Under the pieces are notes generated by a model, which saw only the letters and a list, made by a program, of their open reading frames with translations, was not told the DNA's origin and searched no databases. A stretch of DNA of 64,000 nucleotides from Sinonovacula constricta (Eukaryota; Mollusca; Bivalvia; Cardiida; Solecurtidae): positions 7,700,679 through 7,764,678 of the forward strand of contig CM017573.1 of NCBI GenBank assembly GCA_007844125.1, given 5' to 3'. Made by a program: the position numbers and the translations under genes. Below are positions 45,026-56,161 of the stretch, piece by piece. The first letter of the stretch is position 1, and every line of letters starts with the position of its first letter.

Positions 45026-45519
45026 ATAAAATAAGAGATCTGCACTGTAATTCTGGGTGTGATCAGATGTAATGTCTCAACAATTTAAATTCTTAGGGGT
45101 TGGCTCCAGACCTTATGGGGGCCCGATGGGGGCGTGGTTTAACCTGAGATTTTGTAGCTATGTACATGTAATCACAAGCTTAGTTTCAGTGAAGGAATTT
45201 ATTAATTACCGGTACATGTTGACACCACTGCTATGTTCAGCCTGGAAAGTCTAGTTCTTCTGAAATAAAACCATTTTTGGTCAATTTGGATGAACAGCAA
45301 TAATATAAATCTATCTGCAGACTGAAAAATTGTGTTGTATAAAATTTGTTTTTGTTGTGTTTTTTCCAAGAAATTAATAACATTTCATCTATTTTGAGGA
45401 GAAATGTAAAGGATTATACAGAAATATAAAAAAGCTTATTTCTGAAATTTCAATATGGCACATTTCTGAAGTTTCAATGTGGTTATAAGCTCAAAGTAGC
45501 AAAGTTAAAGTGTCATGCA

Positions 45520-45930
45520 AAAATACAGACATGTAGCAAACTATGCAATGAAGATATTTCATTTGATTGAAATCTATGACTTGAGCAATTCTTACTTAAG
45601 AATGCCTGCCTTAGATTTAATTGTTTTAATAGATAGTCTCAGGTATTTTTGTAAACTGTTGTAATTTATTGCAGAATTTTGTTGAACAAAGAAAATAATA
45701 ATTTTAAAAACCTATAAAAACTAAAGCAACCTAAGGTGAAGACCTTACATGCTTTTTCTCTGGATTTAATCTGTCACAATATCTCATGAAAGAATGTTAC
45801 GGTAGCTGACAAATTAATTTGTAATACTGTATTTTGGGGTTTATCGTCCCGCCAACAGTATTTCAGTTATCTGGAGACGTCCACTTGAAGCAGATATAGT
45901 GCTGCCTTCACTGTGTATAGCATGCCGTGA
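45520..45930 (+). repeat. Inverted segmental duplication, arm 1
   Basis: Matches the reverse complement of about 55010-55405: 'tgacttgagcaattcttact', 'actaaagcaacctaaggtga', 'gaatgttacggtagctgaca'. It ends inside a SINE-B tail (45836 on, - strand). The two arms are about 9 kb apart. Confidence 0.9.
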
Positions 45931-46030
45931 ACACCTGGCATGATAGCACACCCAGTCACATTATCCAGACAGCGGGCCTACCATTTGTGGAACTACCCTT
46001 ATAATTGCTCGAGCATTAGCAAGGGAGCTC
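45836..46030 (-). mobile_element. SINE-B partial copy
   Basis: 'gtttatcgtcccgccaacag' to 'gcaagggagctctac' is the inverse of the SINE-B body; the head is missing. Confidence 0.85.
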
Positions 46031-46034
46031 TACT

Positions 46035-46900
46035 TTTGCCCTACTTTATTCACGGAAGGTCACTGGTCAGCCTGTTAAGTCATAACCCTAGCCTGTGACT
46101 CGCCAACAATCCATATGCTTAACAAATAGACCAATGGGCTTGTTTCTGTTTATGTCGGGTACAATTGGTGCAATTGCTGGATTCGTATCCATTTTCTATG
46201 AAGAATATTTTTTAATATTTTAGTATAAATTTGGTCATAAGTTGTTATTTTTTTTTAAAATAAGCAAATATTTATATTTCTGAGTATACTTAGGATAAAA
46301 AGTTTTTTGTTTCATCGAAAAAGTGTCATATTCAAGTTTTTTGTGACAGGATTTAATTGATAATGACTTATGTTCATCTAAGTATTTGCTCTAAGAAAAG
46401 AACATTGTAACAAAAGTTTGGCACTTTTGGCCATATATTAAGATGGCCATTTTGATATTCTTGTGTGTGTTTTTGTAATTTAATTTAAACAGCATGAAGT
46501 GTGAGTAGATGATGCTGGCATTTTTTAATTTAATATATTGTAACATTGAAAATGGTTGTTTTTTTTACTAGCTATAAGTATTCTGAAGTTGTCTGTGTTT
46601 GTATTAGTATTATGTTCTTAGGATGTTGGTAAATTTGGATTAAGTAGCAAATGTCTTGATTTCATTGTTTTGCTACACTGTGATATTAAAATTAATGTTA
46701 ATCCAATTTGTAAAAAAAAAAATCTTTTTTTATAAGCTTTACTGTCTTCTTGTAATCAAGATATTGCTGTAAGTTAATGTCTGTTTAATTGGGAGATATG
46801 TAGACCTCAGTTGTTTGTGGTTTATGGTTTTTTTTTACATCAACAAATCTTAATGTATTTTTTTAATTATCTTAATTTGCCAATTAAGAGGACTTTTACA
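46035..46900. other. Intergenic, no gene seen
   Basis: AT-rich, with poly-T runs; nothing recognised apart from weak tRNA-like similarity at 46050-46140. Confidence 0.4.
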
Positions 46901-46904
46901 ACTA

Positions 46905-47392
46905 AAGTAAATAAAGAACTTTACTGTAAATTAATAAAGAACTTGACTACAAAATAATAAAGAACTACAAGTTAATGATGAACTTGACTACAAGTTAATA
47001 AATAACTTGACTACAAGTTAATAAAGAAATTTCCTTAAAGTTAAGAACTTCACTACAAAAAAGAACTTGACTACAAATTAATAAAGAACCTGACTGCAAG
47101 TTAATAAAGAAATTGACTACAAGTTAATAAAAAAACTTTACTACAAGTAAATATAGAGCTTGGCTACAAATTAATAAAGAACTTGACTACAAGTTAATAA
47201 AGAACTTGACTACAAGTTAATAAAGAACTTGACTACAAATTAATAAAGATCTTGACTACAAGTTAATAACGATCTTGACTACAAGTAAATAAAGATCTTG
47301 ATTACAAGTTAATAAAGAACTTGACCACAAGTTAATAAAGAGCTTGACTACAAGTTAATAAAAAGTTTGACTACAAGTTAAGAACTTGTTTG
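46905..47392 (+). repeat. 23-bp tandem repeat, about 20 copies
   Basis: Unit 'acttgactacaagttaataa' + 'aga', with scattered variants. Confidence 0.93.
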
Positions 47393-48177
47393 TTAAGTTT
47401 TTCACCTACCTCTCTTTAGTTCAGGTTGTCCATTGCACTCTTTTTAATTCTAGCAGGGTGATAGGGGAGAGAACATTTATGTTACCTATTTCAAGGAGAG
47501 CTTTCATCTAGTTGCACATTTTCTTCCTGTGCTTAACGTATGTGAAATAAGATCATTTTGGTACATTTTGGTACAATTGTTAGAAGGGTGTTGTGGGGTT
47601 TCTACTGGAACAGATGGTAAATAATCAAGATTGAATGTTTTTTAACTCTTTGCTAAGCTTTAAGTAATCAGGTTAAGGAATGTCCTGTAAATCCAGCAAC
47701 TTCCCGCTCAGAATTCAGACGCGTATCTGTGCCGTTTTTGAAGTGACTCACAATTACAAGGGAAATAACCTTTGTAGTAATACTTTTGAATAGATTCGGT
47801 TCTTTTCTAATGAATATCAGGTAAAATGCGGACATGCTAGGAACTTAAGGCAAAATATGAACGACTAAAATTCTGACGTGTATAAGTTTAATTATTTTAA
47901 ACCTTTTCAACTTAATTGGTGTGGTAATATGATTTTATAACATAGAAACTACGGAAATAAAATATATCATTCCTAGTCAGGGTAAGGCATCAACTTTCTA
48001 AGTGTTTTGGTACTTTTAGATTTTCTTTTTTTATGGAGGTTATGCACATGCGTAAAGGCAGAAACGCACCTGGAATTTTCCCTATTTGCTAATAAATCTC
48101 AGTTATTATATTCTTTTACCTATGCGTGACAGTTTTAGCAAAAAACCAAGATTAGGAGAGGAATAAGTCTGAGTGTT

Positions 48178-48430
48178 GCGACATGTATCCCATAATTTTC
48201 AACCAAACCTTATGTTGTGGGTACTCATTGAAATAATCTGATCGAGACGATTCTAATGAGTTCCTGGTATAAAGGGTTTGGAGGAGAAATAAAGAAGTTA
48301 GCAGGAGCTGTATATTCCATAATTCTCAACCAAGCCTTATAGTGTGGGTACTCATTAAAATTGTCATGTCAAGACGATTCTAATGAGTAGCAGTTTTTAG
48401 GGGTTTAAAGGAGAAATGACAGAGTCAGCA
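48178..48430 (+). repeat. Two copies of a 125-bp repeat
   Basis: 'cccataattttcaaccaaac' and 'gacgattctaatgagttcct' recur about 118 bp later as 'ccataattctcaaccaagcc' and 'gacgattctaatgagtagca'. A related piece is at 6608-6645 ('cccataattctcaaccaaat'). Confidence 0.8.
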
Positions 48431-48834
48431 GGCGATGCACTAGTCTTTATCAGGAACTCTGGGAAAGAGTATTGGGTTCGAGCCTCGGACAGGCTACATA
48501 TTTCCTGAGTGTTACATTATCATTGCAAGGCATTTTTAAAAATATTTCCTTTATGAGGAAGCTCAATTACGATTTCATAAACTTGCAATGGCTCGAGACA
48601 GACTGCGATGTGATATCACATATAAAGTTCCAAATTTAAGCAATTCTTACAACTAAAGAGTAGTAGGAAAAAACAATTCATGTCTATAGTCTTAGCAAGT
48701 TAACAATGTTCACTCCTGTGTTTGATATTTAGTGCTTTCTTTAGAACAATTTTTATCTTTTGTATGTATTGTATATAACAAATGTCTGGAAAAATGTTGT
48801 TGTGTGTCAATGGCAAGTTTCTGTTAAATGAAGT

Positions 48835-49155
48835 TTAACCCTTTCATTTATAGTTCATCTATAATTTTGAAAATTCACTTCACTTTGTTGTTTTTCTTTA
48901 AAAGAGATAAAAGGATTTATCCTTTTTAATAAATGTGTGTTCAACTTGTAATAATAGATTTAAGGTTGAACCAGTCTACACATAAAGCCTTAGTCATGCA
49001 GATTCTGCTAATGATTGTGAATGGTTTGTAAAGGCGTAAAATGGAATATGTGTGTGAATGGTTTTTAAAGGCGTAAAATGGAATATGTGTGTGAATGGTT
49101 TTTAAAGGCGTAAAATGGAATATGTGTGTGAATGGTTTGTAAATGCGTAAAATGG
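48835..49155 (+). repeat. Direct segmental duplication, copy 1, with 36-bp tandem
   Basis: 'cagtctacacataaagcctt' and 'agtcatgcagattctgctaa' are shared with 53499-53735. At its end a 36-bp unit ('gtgtgtgaatggtttttaaa', 'ggcgtaaaatggaata') is repeated four times; the other copy has only one and a half. Confidence 0.88.
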
Positions 49156-49329
49156 CGTATACATGCAGGAAAGGTTTAAATCAATTTTAATTATTGTGTC
49201 TAGAAATATCTATGTACCTAGTATCTGGTTATACATGTTCCATAGTGTGTGTTAATTTCTTTTTTTTTGTCCTTCAAAGTTCAATGCCTAAATGTTTGCT
49301 ATGATTATGAGAAAAACAAATTAAAACAT

Positions 49330-50535
49330 TAATTGTTGATGCTTAACCTTAGTTGATTATGTTAAACATGATTTGATGATGTTAAGCATGATTTTATGAT
49401 GTAAAAATGTATAAGGTTAAACATGTTTTATTGATGTTAAACATGTTTAAATGATGTTAAAAATGTTTTAATGATGTTTAGCATGTTTCAATGATGTTAA
49501 ACAATATTTAAATGATGTTAAACATGATTTGACGAATGTTAAACATGTTTAAATGATATTAAGCATGATTTAATGATGTAAACATGTTTAAATGATGTTA
49601 AACAGGAAATAATTATGTAAACATTATTTAATAGTGTAAACATGTTTTAATGATGTAAATGTGATGTGTAAACATGATTTAATGATGTAAACATGTTTTA
49701 ATGTAAACATGAATTGTTGATGTAAATATGTGTTGGCTGTGCTAAAATTGATTTGATAGTGCTAAAATTGAATTGATAATGTTAAACATTCTATGATACA
49801 TTACAGTAAACATGATTTAATTATGTTAAACATGGTTAGGTAAATAAGAAAAGGTGTCAAACTTGATTTGTAGATTTGTAACACAATTTCATAATTATAA
49901 AATAAACATGACTTGATAATGTAAACACTGTTGGTTGATGTTAAACATAATTGGATGATGATAAACATAATTGGATGATATGAAACATAATTGATGATGT
50001 TAAACATAATTGGATGATATGAAACATAATTGATGATGTTAAACATAATTGGATGATGATAAACATAATTGGATGATATGAAACATAATTGATGATGTTA
50101 AACATAATCGGATGATGATAAACAAAATTGGCATAATTGGATGATGATAAACATAATTGGATGATGATAACCATAATTGGATGATGTTAAACATAATTGG
50201 ATGATGATAAACATAATTGGATGATATGAAACATAATTGATGATGTTAAACATAACTGGATGATGATAAACAAAATTGGCATACTTGGATGATGATAAAC
50301 ATAATTGGATGATGATAACCATAATTGGATGATGTGAAACATAATTGGATGATGATAAACATAATTGGATGATGATAAACATAATTGGCATAATTAGTTG
50401 ATGATAAACATAATTGGATGATGATAAACATAATTGGCATAATTAGTTGATGATAAACATAATTGGATGATGATAAACATAATTGGCATAATTAGTTGAT
50501 GATAAACATAATTGGATGATGATAAACATTAATTA
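49330..50535 (+). repeat. Long degenerate 17-20-bp array, 'gatgatgttaaacat' family
   Basis: From 49330 the unit is 'aatgatgttaaacatgtttaa'-like and diverged; from about 49930 it becomes a sharper 20-bp 'cataattggatgatgataaa' with higher-order sets ending in 'attggcataattagttgatg'. About 60 units. Open frames on - here are periodic artefacts. Confidence 0.92.
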
Positions 50536-50577
50536 TATCTGAATTGTTATGATTGTGAAAACCTGTCCTCAAGATAG

Positions 50578-50994
50578 TTGGCTCTTTTTCAGATAATTGG
50601 GAAAAAAATAAGGGCCATTACATTTTTGTGCTTAGTTTCAAATATGTTTGCATAAATTGTATTATTAAGGTATTTTTATTTCATATTAACTGCAAAGATA
50701 TTATTTAAAAAAGTACATTGCTTTGTGTTGCTTGTCATGACTTTGTCAGTAGTACTGTTTTGTCAAAAATGTCAAAACTTTAAAGTTTGCCATTTTTGAC
50801 AGAAAAAATAAATATTTAGTCAAAGAACACATGGTAATATAAAATACATTTATTTATAATTTATATTTTTATTAAATATGACATAAATACAACCAAATCA
50901 TTAAATTTTTGCAACCAGGTTTGAAAAAAAAAGCAAAAAAACCCAGAAAAGTGATGGTCGTTATTCTTTCCATATATCTGAAAAAGAGCCAAAT
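50578..50994. mobile_element. MITE with TTGGCTCTTTTTCAGATA ends
   Basis: 'ttggctctttttcagataat' at 50578 and its inverse 'atctgaaaaagagccaaata' at 50977; the next 20 bases inward also pair ('aagggccat' / 'atggtcgtt'). No frame inside. Confidence 0.82.
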
Positions 50995-51280
50995 ATAATT
51001 GTCTATCTCAGTTTGTTTTTCATCACTTTCAAAGGTTCTTGGTTGGCCATAAGCTCATGCCTTCATCAGTTATAAATTATCCTTAATTGAAATGTTAGAG
51101 ATAATGCATAACGTTTTGTTTTGTCAATGATTGATGATTTTTTTTTAAGTTTAACAAGTAAATATATAGACTTCAGAACATTTTGTAATTAAGTTTTTAT
51201 TGTACAACACAGATTTAATGATAAAAATATATGAATTTACATTCATTGTTTTTAAGTAACATTAGGCTAAAGAACGTCCC

Positions 51281-51530
51281 TAGGGGCATCCATAGCATAG
51301 TGGTAGAGTCACCAAATAGTAACTCCTCTGACTGCTTAGCCTCTCAACGCATGGGTTCGAATCACATTCAATGTGAAAGACTTAAATATGGGAAGGTCTT
51401 CCAGCTGACTTGCGGCGTGCCGGTGGTTCTACCCAGACATTTATCTAGGGTCTTCCTCCACCAAAACAGCTGGGCATCGCTATGATAATCATAGTTGGTT
51501 GCTTCGATGTATGTCAAAAACAAAACAAAA
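51281..51530 (+). mobile_element. SINE-C copy, full length
   Basis: 'ggggcatccatagcatagtg', 'gcatgggttcgaatcacatt', 'ggtcttccagctgacttgcg', 'ttctacccagacatttatct' and a 'caaaaacaaaacaaaaat' tail. Confidence 0.95.
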
Positions 51531-52043
51531 ATAATGTTCTTTTAGTCATCACAGTAAGTACTAGTGTTTTGTTTAAATTGACAATATTCCAAACAAAAAC
51601 AACAATCAAATTATAATTCTTTATCATACTTAGTAAAATAAAGCAGTCATTATTATCATTTTCATTATATCCATTGCTTTATTGTTTATTATTTTCTTGC
51701 AAACAGTCGATCTTTGTATCAAAGCCTCAGACAAAATACGAGTAACTCTACCCGAGCCAGTAATCAGAATGGGACGTTTGCAATATACGTTTTTTTCAAT
51801 TGCTCAGATCCTGGTACTGCTGTAAATGCTTAAATTCATATTTAACTTTTCAATAAAAAGTCAGTCAGTTCATGTTGAGTGTATGTGTCATAATTTCTTC
51901 ATATGCATATCCACAAATAAACCAAATTCTGAAGTCAACAGGTTCATATTGATATTATTAACCAACAAGGGTACAAGTCTCAAGTGGCAAACTTTGTACA
52001 TGTGAACAAAAAAAAACAAAAAGAAAAAAAAAACGTTTGTTGA
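51531..52043. other. Intergenic, no gene seen
   Basis: AT-rich; an A-rich run at 52006-52034 precedes the next SINE. Confidence 0.4.
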
Positions 52044-52290
52044 GGGACACCCGTGGAGTAGCGGTAGAGTCGCTGTTTGCAACTCATCTGAATGCTTAGC
52101 CTTCCAGCGCATAAATTTGAGTCCCATTCAGGGCAAATGACCTTATGTGTCAAGGACTTCCATCTGACTTGCAGTGCGCCAGTGGTTCTACCATGTCAAA
52201 TGTCTGGGGTCTTCCTCCACCAAATAGCTGGATGTTGCTATAATGATCATAATTGGTTGCTGCAAAGTGTTTGTTGTTGTTTTCGGCTGA
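52044..52290 (+). mobile_element. SINE-C copy, full length
   Basis: 'gacacccgtggagtagcggt', 'aaatttgagtcccattcagg', 'ttgcagtgcgccagtggttc', 'cttcctccaccaaatagctg'. Confidence 0.93.
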
Positions 52291-52292
52291 TT

Positions 52293-52788
52293 TAACCTTT
52301 GGACAAAAAACTAACAATTTTATTATTTGATGGTTTTTGATATGTGTCTCATTCAGAATTATCATGGTACCCCATCAAGTTAGAACTAACACCATTTAAG
52401 TTCTTCATTATGGGTTGCATAACAAGCTTTGCTAATGTTACTGTTGTAGATGTTTAATAAGAAATTTTTGTTTTTAGAATGCAGTTCTAAATGAGTTTTT
52501 TTTTTTTTTTTTTTTTACTTTCACAGAATCCTCTTAATTGATTTGGATTCTGAATTGATTGGGATGGATACTTGACATGACAAATTGAAATAATACAAAT
52601 TAATAATTGGAAAACATGCTGTTCTGTGATTGTTATTTCCTCAATGGATTAAACTATAAGCCAATTTATTGCATGTTAAATCAACTTGTGTTGCTGGAAA
52701 CACCATCCTTACAACAAATAAACACCACCACCATCCTATTACAAAAAACACCATCACCATCCTTTTAACAAATACAAAAAAGATCCCT
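52293..52788. other. Intergenic, no gene seen
   Basis: AT-rich, with a T run at 52498-52516 and a CA-rich short repeat ('aacaccaccaccatcc', 'aacaccatcaccatcc') at 52720-52765. Confidence 0.45.
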
Positions 52789-52792
52789 TTAA

Positions 52793-53277
52793 AGGTGGTT
52801 TCCGACAGTTTGCCTATATCTTATATAAGAACAATATCTGATCTCTATTTGGGGTATTTGTGCATAATTTCTGCAGAAACAATCATACTTTAGTCTAAGC
52901 TTTGACGATTTTCAACAGTATTTTAATTTTTAGGGCAGTAAAACTCGTTAATCAACACTTAAAATGTTCATACTTTTTAAAACTATACATAAGAAAGATT
53001 GGAATTTCTGCTAAAAACAGACATCGATGTCACAACGAATAACGTGGATGAGCTAAAACATAAGTGGTCACATGGTTTTTGTTTAAAAATAGCTTACTGT
53101 GCAGCGTGGCTCAGATAGGAAATACTTGTTTGTAATAACGATTGTGGCGTTATGGTACATTTTGCAGACTGGTGTAGGACATCAATAAACAGCATTTTGT
53201 GAGATCTGATCAGGAAACAATACTTTATTAAGATTTTTAATGAAAATATTTTTGGTCCAAACTGTCGCATACCACCC
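52793..53277 (+). mobile_element. TTAA-MITE family M1, full length
   Basis: Starts AGGTGGTTTCCGACAGTTTG after TTAA (52789-52792); ends 'ccaaactgtcgcataccacc' before TTAT, one base off TTAA. It contains the stretch 'tctatttggggtatttgtgc', the plus-strand form of the 51-bp unit at 59.4 kb. Confidence 0.92.
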
Positions 53278-53498
53278 TTATTGTTGATGTTTCTGCCATT
53301 TTGTTTTTAAAAATAAATGCTGCTTTTGTAATCATCCATTCCAATCAAGATTTTGCTTTTACTTCTAGAAAAATATATTTGTAAACCTGTATGTTTTCTA
53401 AAAGATCCCTTCTCAAATTCTAGTTACTAGAATTCTGTTTATGTTTGTAACTTTGTAACCATGGTTTCAAAGACTGGGTCATTGTGACAGGAATATTT

Positions 53499-53735
53499 TA
53501 ACCCTTTCATTCATAGTTCATCAATAATTTTGAAAATTCACATGACTTTTTTGTTTTTCTTTAAAAAAGATTTTAATAAATGTGTGTTCAACTTGTCATA
53601 ATAGATTTAAGGCTGAACCAGTCTACACATAAAGCCTTAGTCATGCAGATTCTGCTAATGATTGTGAGGGGTTTTTAAAGGTGTAAAATGGCATAAAATT
53701 GTGAATGGTTGGAAAAGGTGTAAAATGGCATATAT
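53499..53735 (+). repeat. Direct segmental duplication, copy 2
   Basis: Matches 48835-49050, but without the fourfold 36-bp expansion. Confidence 0.88.
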
Positions 53736-54023
53736 AATTTATTAAACATTCTTAAACTGAAAATAGTTACTATGGCAACCATGAAAATACGTATTTTATA
53801 GTAATAAGATGTAATATGTTTTAGTCACTATGACCAAATCTTTTTAAAACCTGGTATACAACAGTTGTGTAGGTGAGCGTAAACTGTTATCATTTTCTAT
53901 TTCATTGTTAATGGTATTGTGTGTAAAAGGGTAAGAAATAAAATCATGAAACAATCGTTCATTTTGTTTTTTCTTTATTGTCAGAACAAATAAGCAACTG
54001 TGATAATTACATAAGCAATTTAA

Positions 54024-54358
54024 AGGTGATATCCATCAGTTTGCCTTCATATTATATATCTAATATCTGTAAATTAGAATGGTTGGGATTCATGCTAAAA
54101 ATAGACATCAGCGCGAATGAGGTGGATGAACTAAAACATTAGTGGTCACATGGTTTTCTTGGTTTAAAAATAGGCAACTGTGCAGAGTGGCTCAGATAGG
54201 AAATACATGTATGTAATGATGATTGTGGCATTATGGTTCACTTTTCAGACAGGTGTAGGACATCAATAAACAACATTTCGTGAGATCTGTTCAGGTAACA
54301 ATGGTTTACTATGTTGTTTAATGAAAATATTTTTGGTCCAAACTGTCAGATATCCCCT
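54024..54358 (+). mobile_element. TTAA-MITE family M1, internally deleted
   Basis: Starts AGGTGATATCCATCAGTTTG, ends 'ccaaactgtcagatatcccc', with TTAA at both sides (54020-54023, 54359-54362). About 150 bp of the full copy's middle is missing. Confidence 0.9.
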
Positions 54359-54734
54359 TTAATGTCAAGAAATGTGAATGAAGCTTTGAAGAACAGATAC
54401 ACAATATTCACTTAATGATCCTATTATCTGCTTGAAATACCATCGGGGTTGGGTGTTCTTTATATTAATAATGTGAATTGTGTTTCCAGGTAAAATTTCT
54501 TAAAAATACATTGAACTTGTGTATTAATAAATGTTTTTATTGAATTTTAATCAATTGCTGAAAAAATTTCCCCGTAATGAAATATTTGTAATGTGCTTAT
54601 CTTGGTTGATTTGCAGAGCAGTGACTTGTGCTCTGGGCTTATGAAGAATGTCTGAGCAGGAGGGAAAGTGTTAATTTGTTAGGTGAGTTGACTGTTCAAT
54701 TATGGGCCACTGTCAATCTATTTAAAGTGGGCTC

Positions 54735-55100
54735 CAAATATGTGAGGTACCGGGCTCAAACCTAGGCTGTCAAATACCAAAGTTGTAAAATATGGTAGTG
54801 GTATAGCTCCCTTGCTATCGCTCAAGCAAACATAAGGGTAGTTCCATGACTGGTTAGCCCACTGTCAGGATAATCTGACTGTGTGGTATCATGACAGGTG
54901 TTCACGGCATGCTATACACAGTAAAGGCAGCACTATATCTGTTTCTAGTGGACACCGTCTCCAGATAACTGAAATACTGTTGGCGGGACGATTACCCAAT
55001 AAACAAACATGCTATACACAGTGAAAGCAGCACTATATCTGCTTCAAGTGGACGTCTCCAGATAACTGAAATACTGTTGGCGGGACGATAAACCCCAAAA
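54735..55100 (+). mobile_element. SINE-B copy plus a second partial tail
   Basis: A head-truncated SINE-B runs to 'cccaataaacaaac' at about 55008, then a second tail ('atgctatacacagtgaaagc' to 'gataaaccccaaaa') follows. The second tail belongs to the inverted duplication arm. Confidence 0.88.
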
Positions 55101-55430
55101 TACAGTATTACAAACTAATTTGTCAGCTACCGTAACATTCTTTCATGAGATATTGTGACAGATTAAGTCAAGCATGTAAGGTCTTCACCTTAGGTTGCTT
55201 TAGTTTTTATAGGTTTCAAAAGTATTTTTTTTTGTTCAACAAAATTCTGCAATAAATTACAACAGTTTACAAAATTACCTGAGACTATCTATTGAAACAA
55301 TTATAATCTAAGGCAGACATTCAACGACCATTCTTAAGTTAGAATTGCTCAAGTCATAGATGTCAATCCACAATATCTTCATTGCGTAGTTTGCTACATG
55401 TCTGTATTTTTGCTTTGAGCTTAAAACCTC
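55010..55430 (-). repeat. Inverted segmental duplication, arm 2
   Basis: Reverse complement of 45520-45930, for example 'tgtcagctaccgtaacattc', 'tcaccttaggttgctttagt' and 'agaattgctcaagtcataga'. Confidence 0.9.
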
Positions 55431-55449
55431 ATGGAAACTTCAGAAATGT

Positions 55450-55595
55450 GTCAGAGTCAGGTGTAATGCTGTCCCTTTTAGCCCCGAGCGTTAGGAGGGA
55501 AGCCACTTCTACCAACTTTAAAGTCTTTGGTTTGACCCGGCTGGGGTTGAAAGCCATGACCTCCCGATCCGCCAGCCGACGCTCTACCAATACGT
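55450..55595 (-). mobile_element. SINE-A 5' fragment
   Basis: On - it holds 'gtagagcgtcggctggcgga', 'catggctttcaaccccagcc' and 'ctttaaagttggtagaagtg'. Truncated on both sides. Confidence 0.88.
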
Positions 55596-55739
55596 GGTGA
55601 GCGGCTGAGGTTACAATTTCTCATTTAATGTCAGTGCTACAAATCCCTTTAATCAGATAACAGTGAAACACTCATGAAAATCTCTAGTTAGATAAAAGTG
55701 ATTCGTAAGAAAGCATACATTAACATCTTCTTTCATGTC

Positions 55740-56143
55740 AGGGACACAAAACTAAATGAGTAGTCTCCCCTAAATAATCCATAAATGCAACTAGGTCCTT
55801 TCATTTGTTTTACTCGGTTTTTATGCTTGTGCTCCTTAGAGTGTATGTTGACTGTTCTTCCTTTACTTGTGATACCTAGGTTAACCATCATCAAACACTT
55901 CTGTTGTCTTTTTTAAATCTTATGTTGTCATTTTTATATAACAACTCTCTATAAGTATTTAATTGAATTTTAAGCTTATATTTATATAAAGGTAAGTAAT
56001 TTCACTTTTTGTAATTGCAATATCTACAAAAGACCAGGCGATAAAGTCCAAGAGTTCCAACTAAAAGGACCTACCTACTGTTTGGAATACCTCGGATATT
56101 AACGAACAAGGGAGACAATTTTCATTTCACCAATGTACCCCTA
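55740..56143 (+). repeat. Dispersed 375-bp repeat, copy 2, next to the RNPC3 stop
   Basis: Collinear with 11670-12043. Its end ('tttcaccaatgtacccc', 56143) is only about 18 bases from the RNPC3 stop codon (56162-56164), so practically all RNPC3 3'UTR is repeat-derived. Confidence 0.9.
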
Positions 56144-56161
56144 TTACATACCGTTAACTCA

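Noticed and set aside
49801..50440. Overlapping 60-97-codon frames on -
   Set aside because: Artefacts of the 20-bp array.
54617..54681. Possible exon between 'gatttgcag' and 'gtgagt'
   Set aside because: Good splice signals, but in phase with ROCO exon 15 it gives a stop after two residues, and there is no other coding context; possibly an untranslated exon, not claimed.
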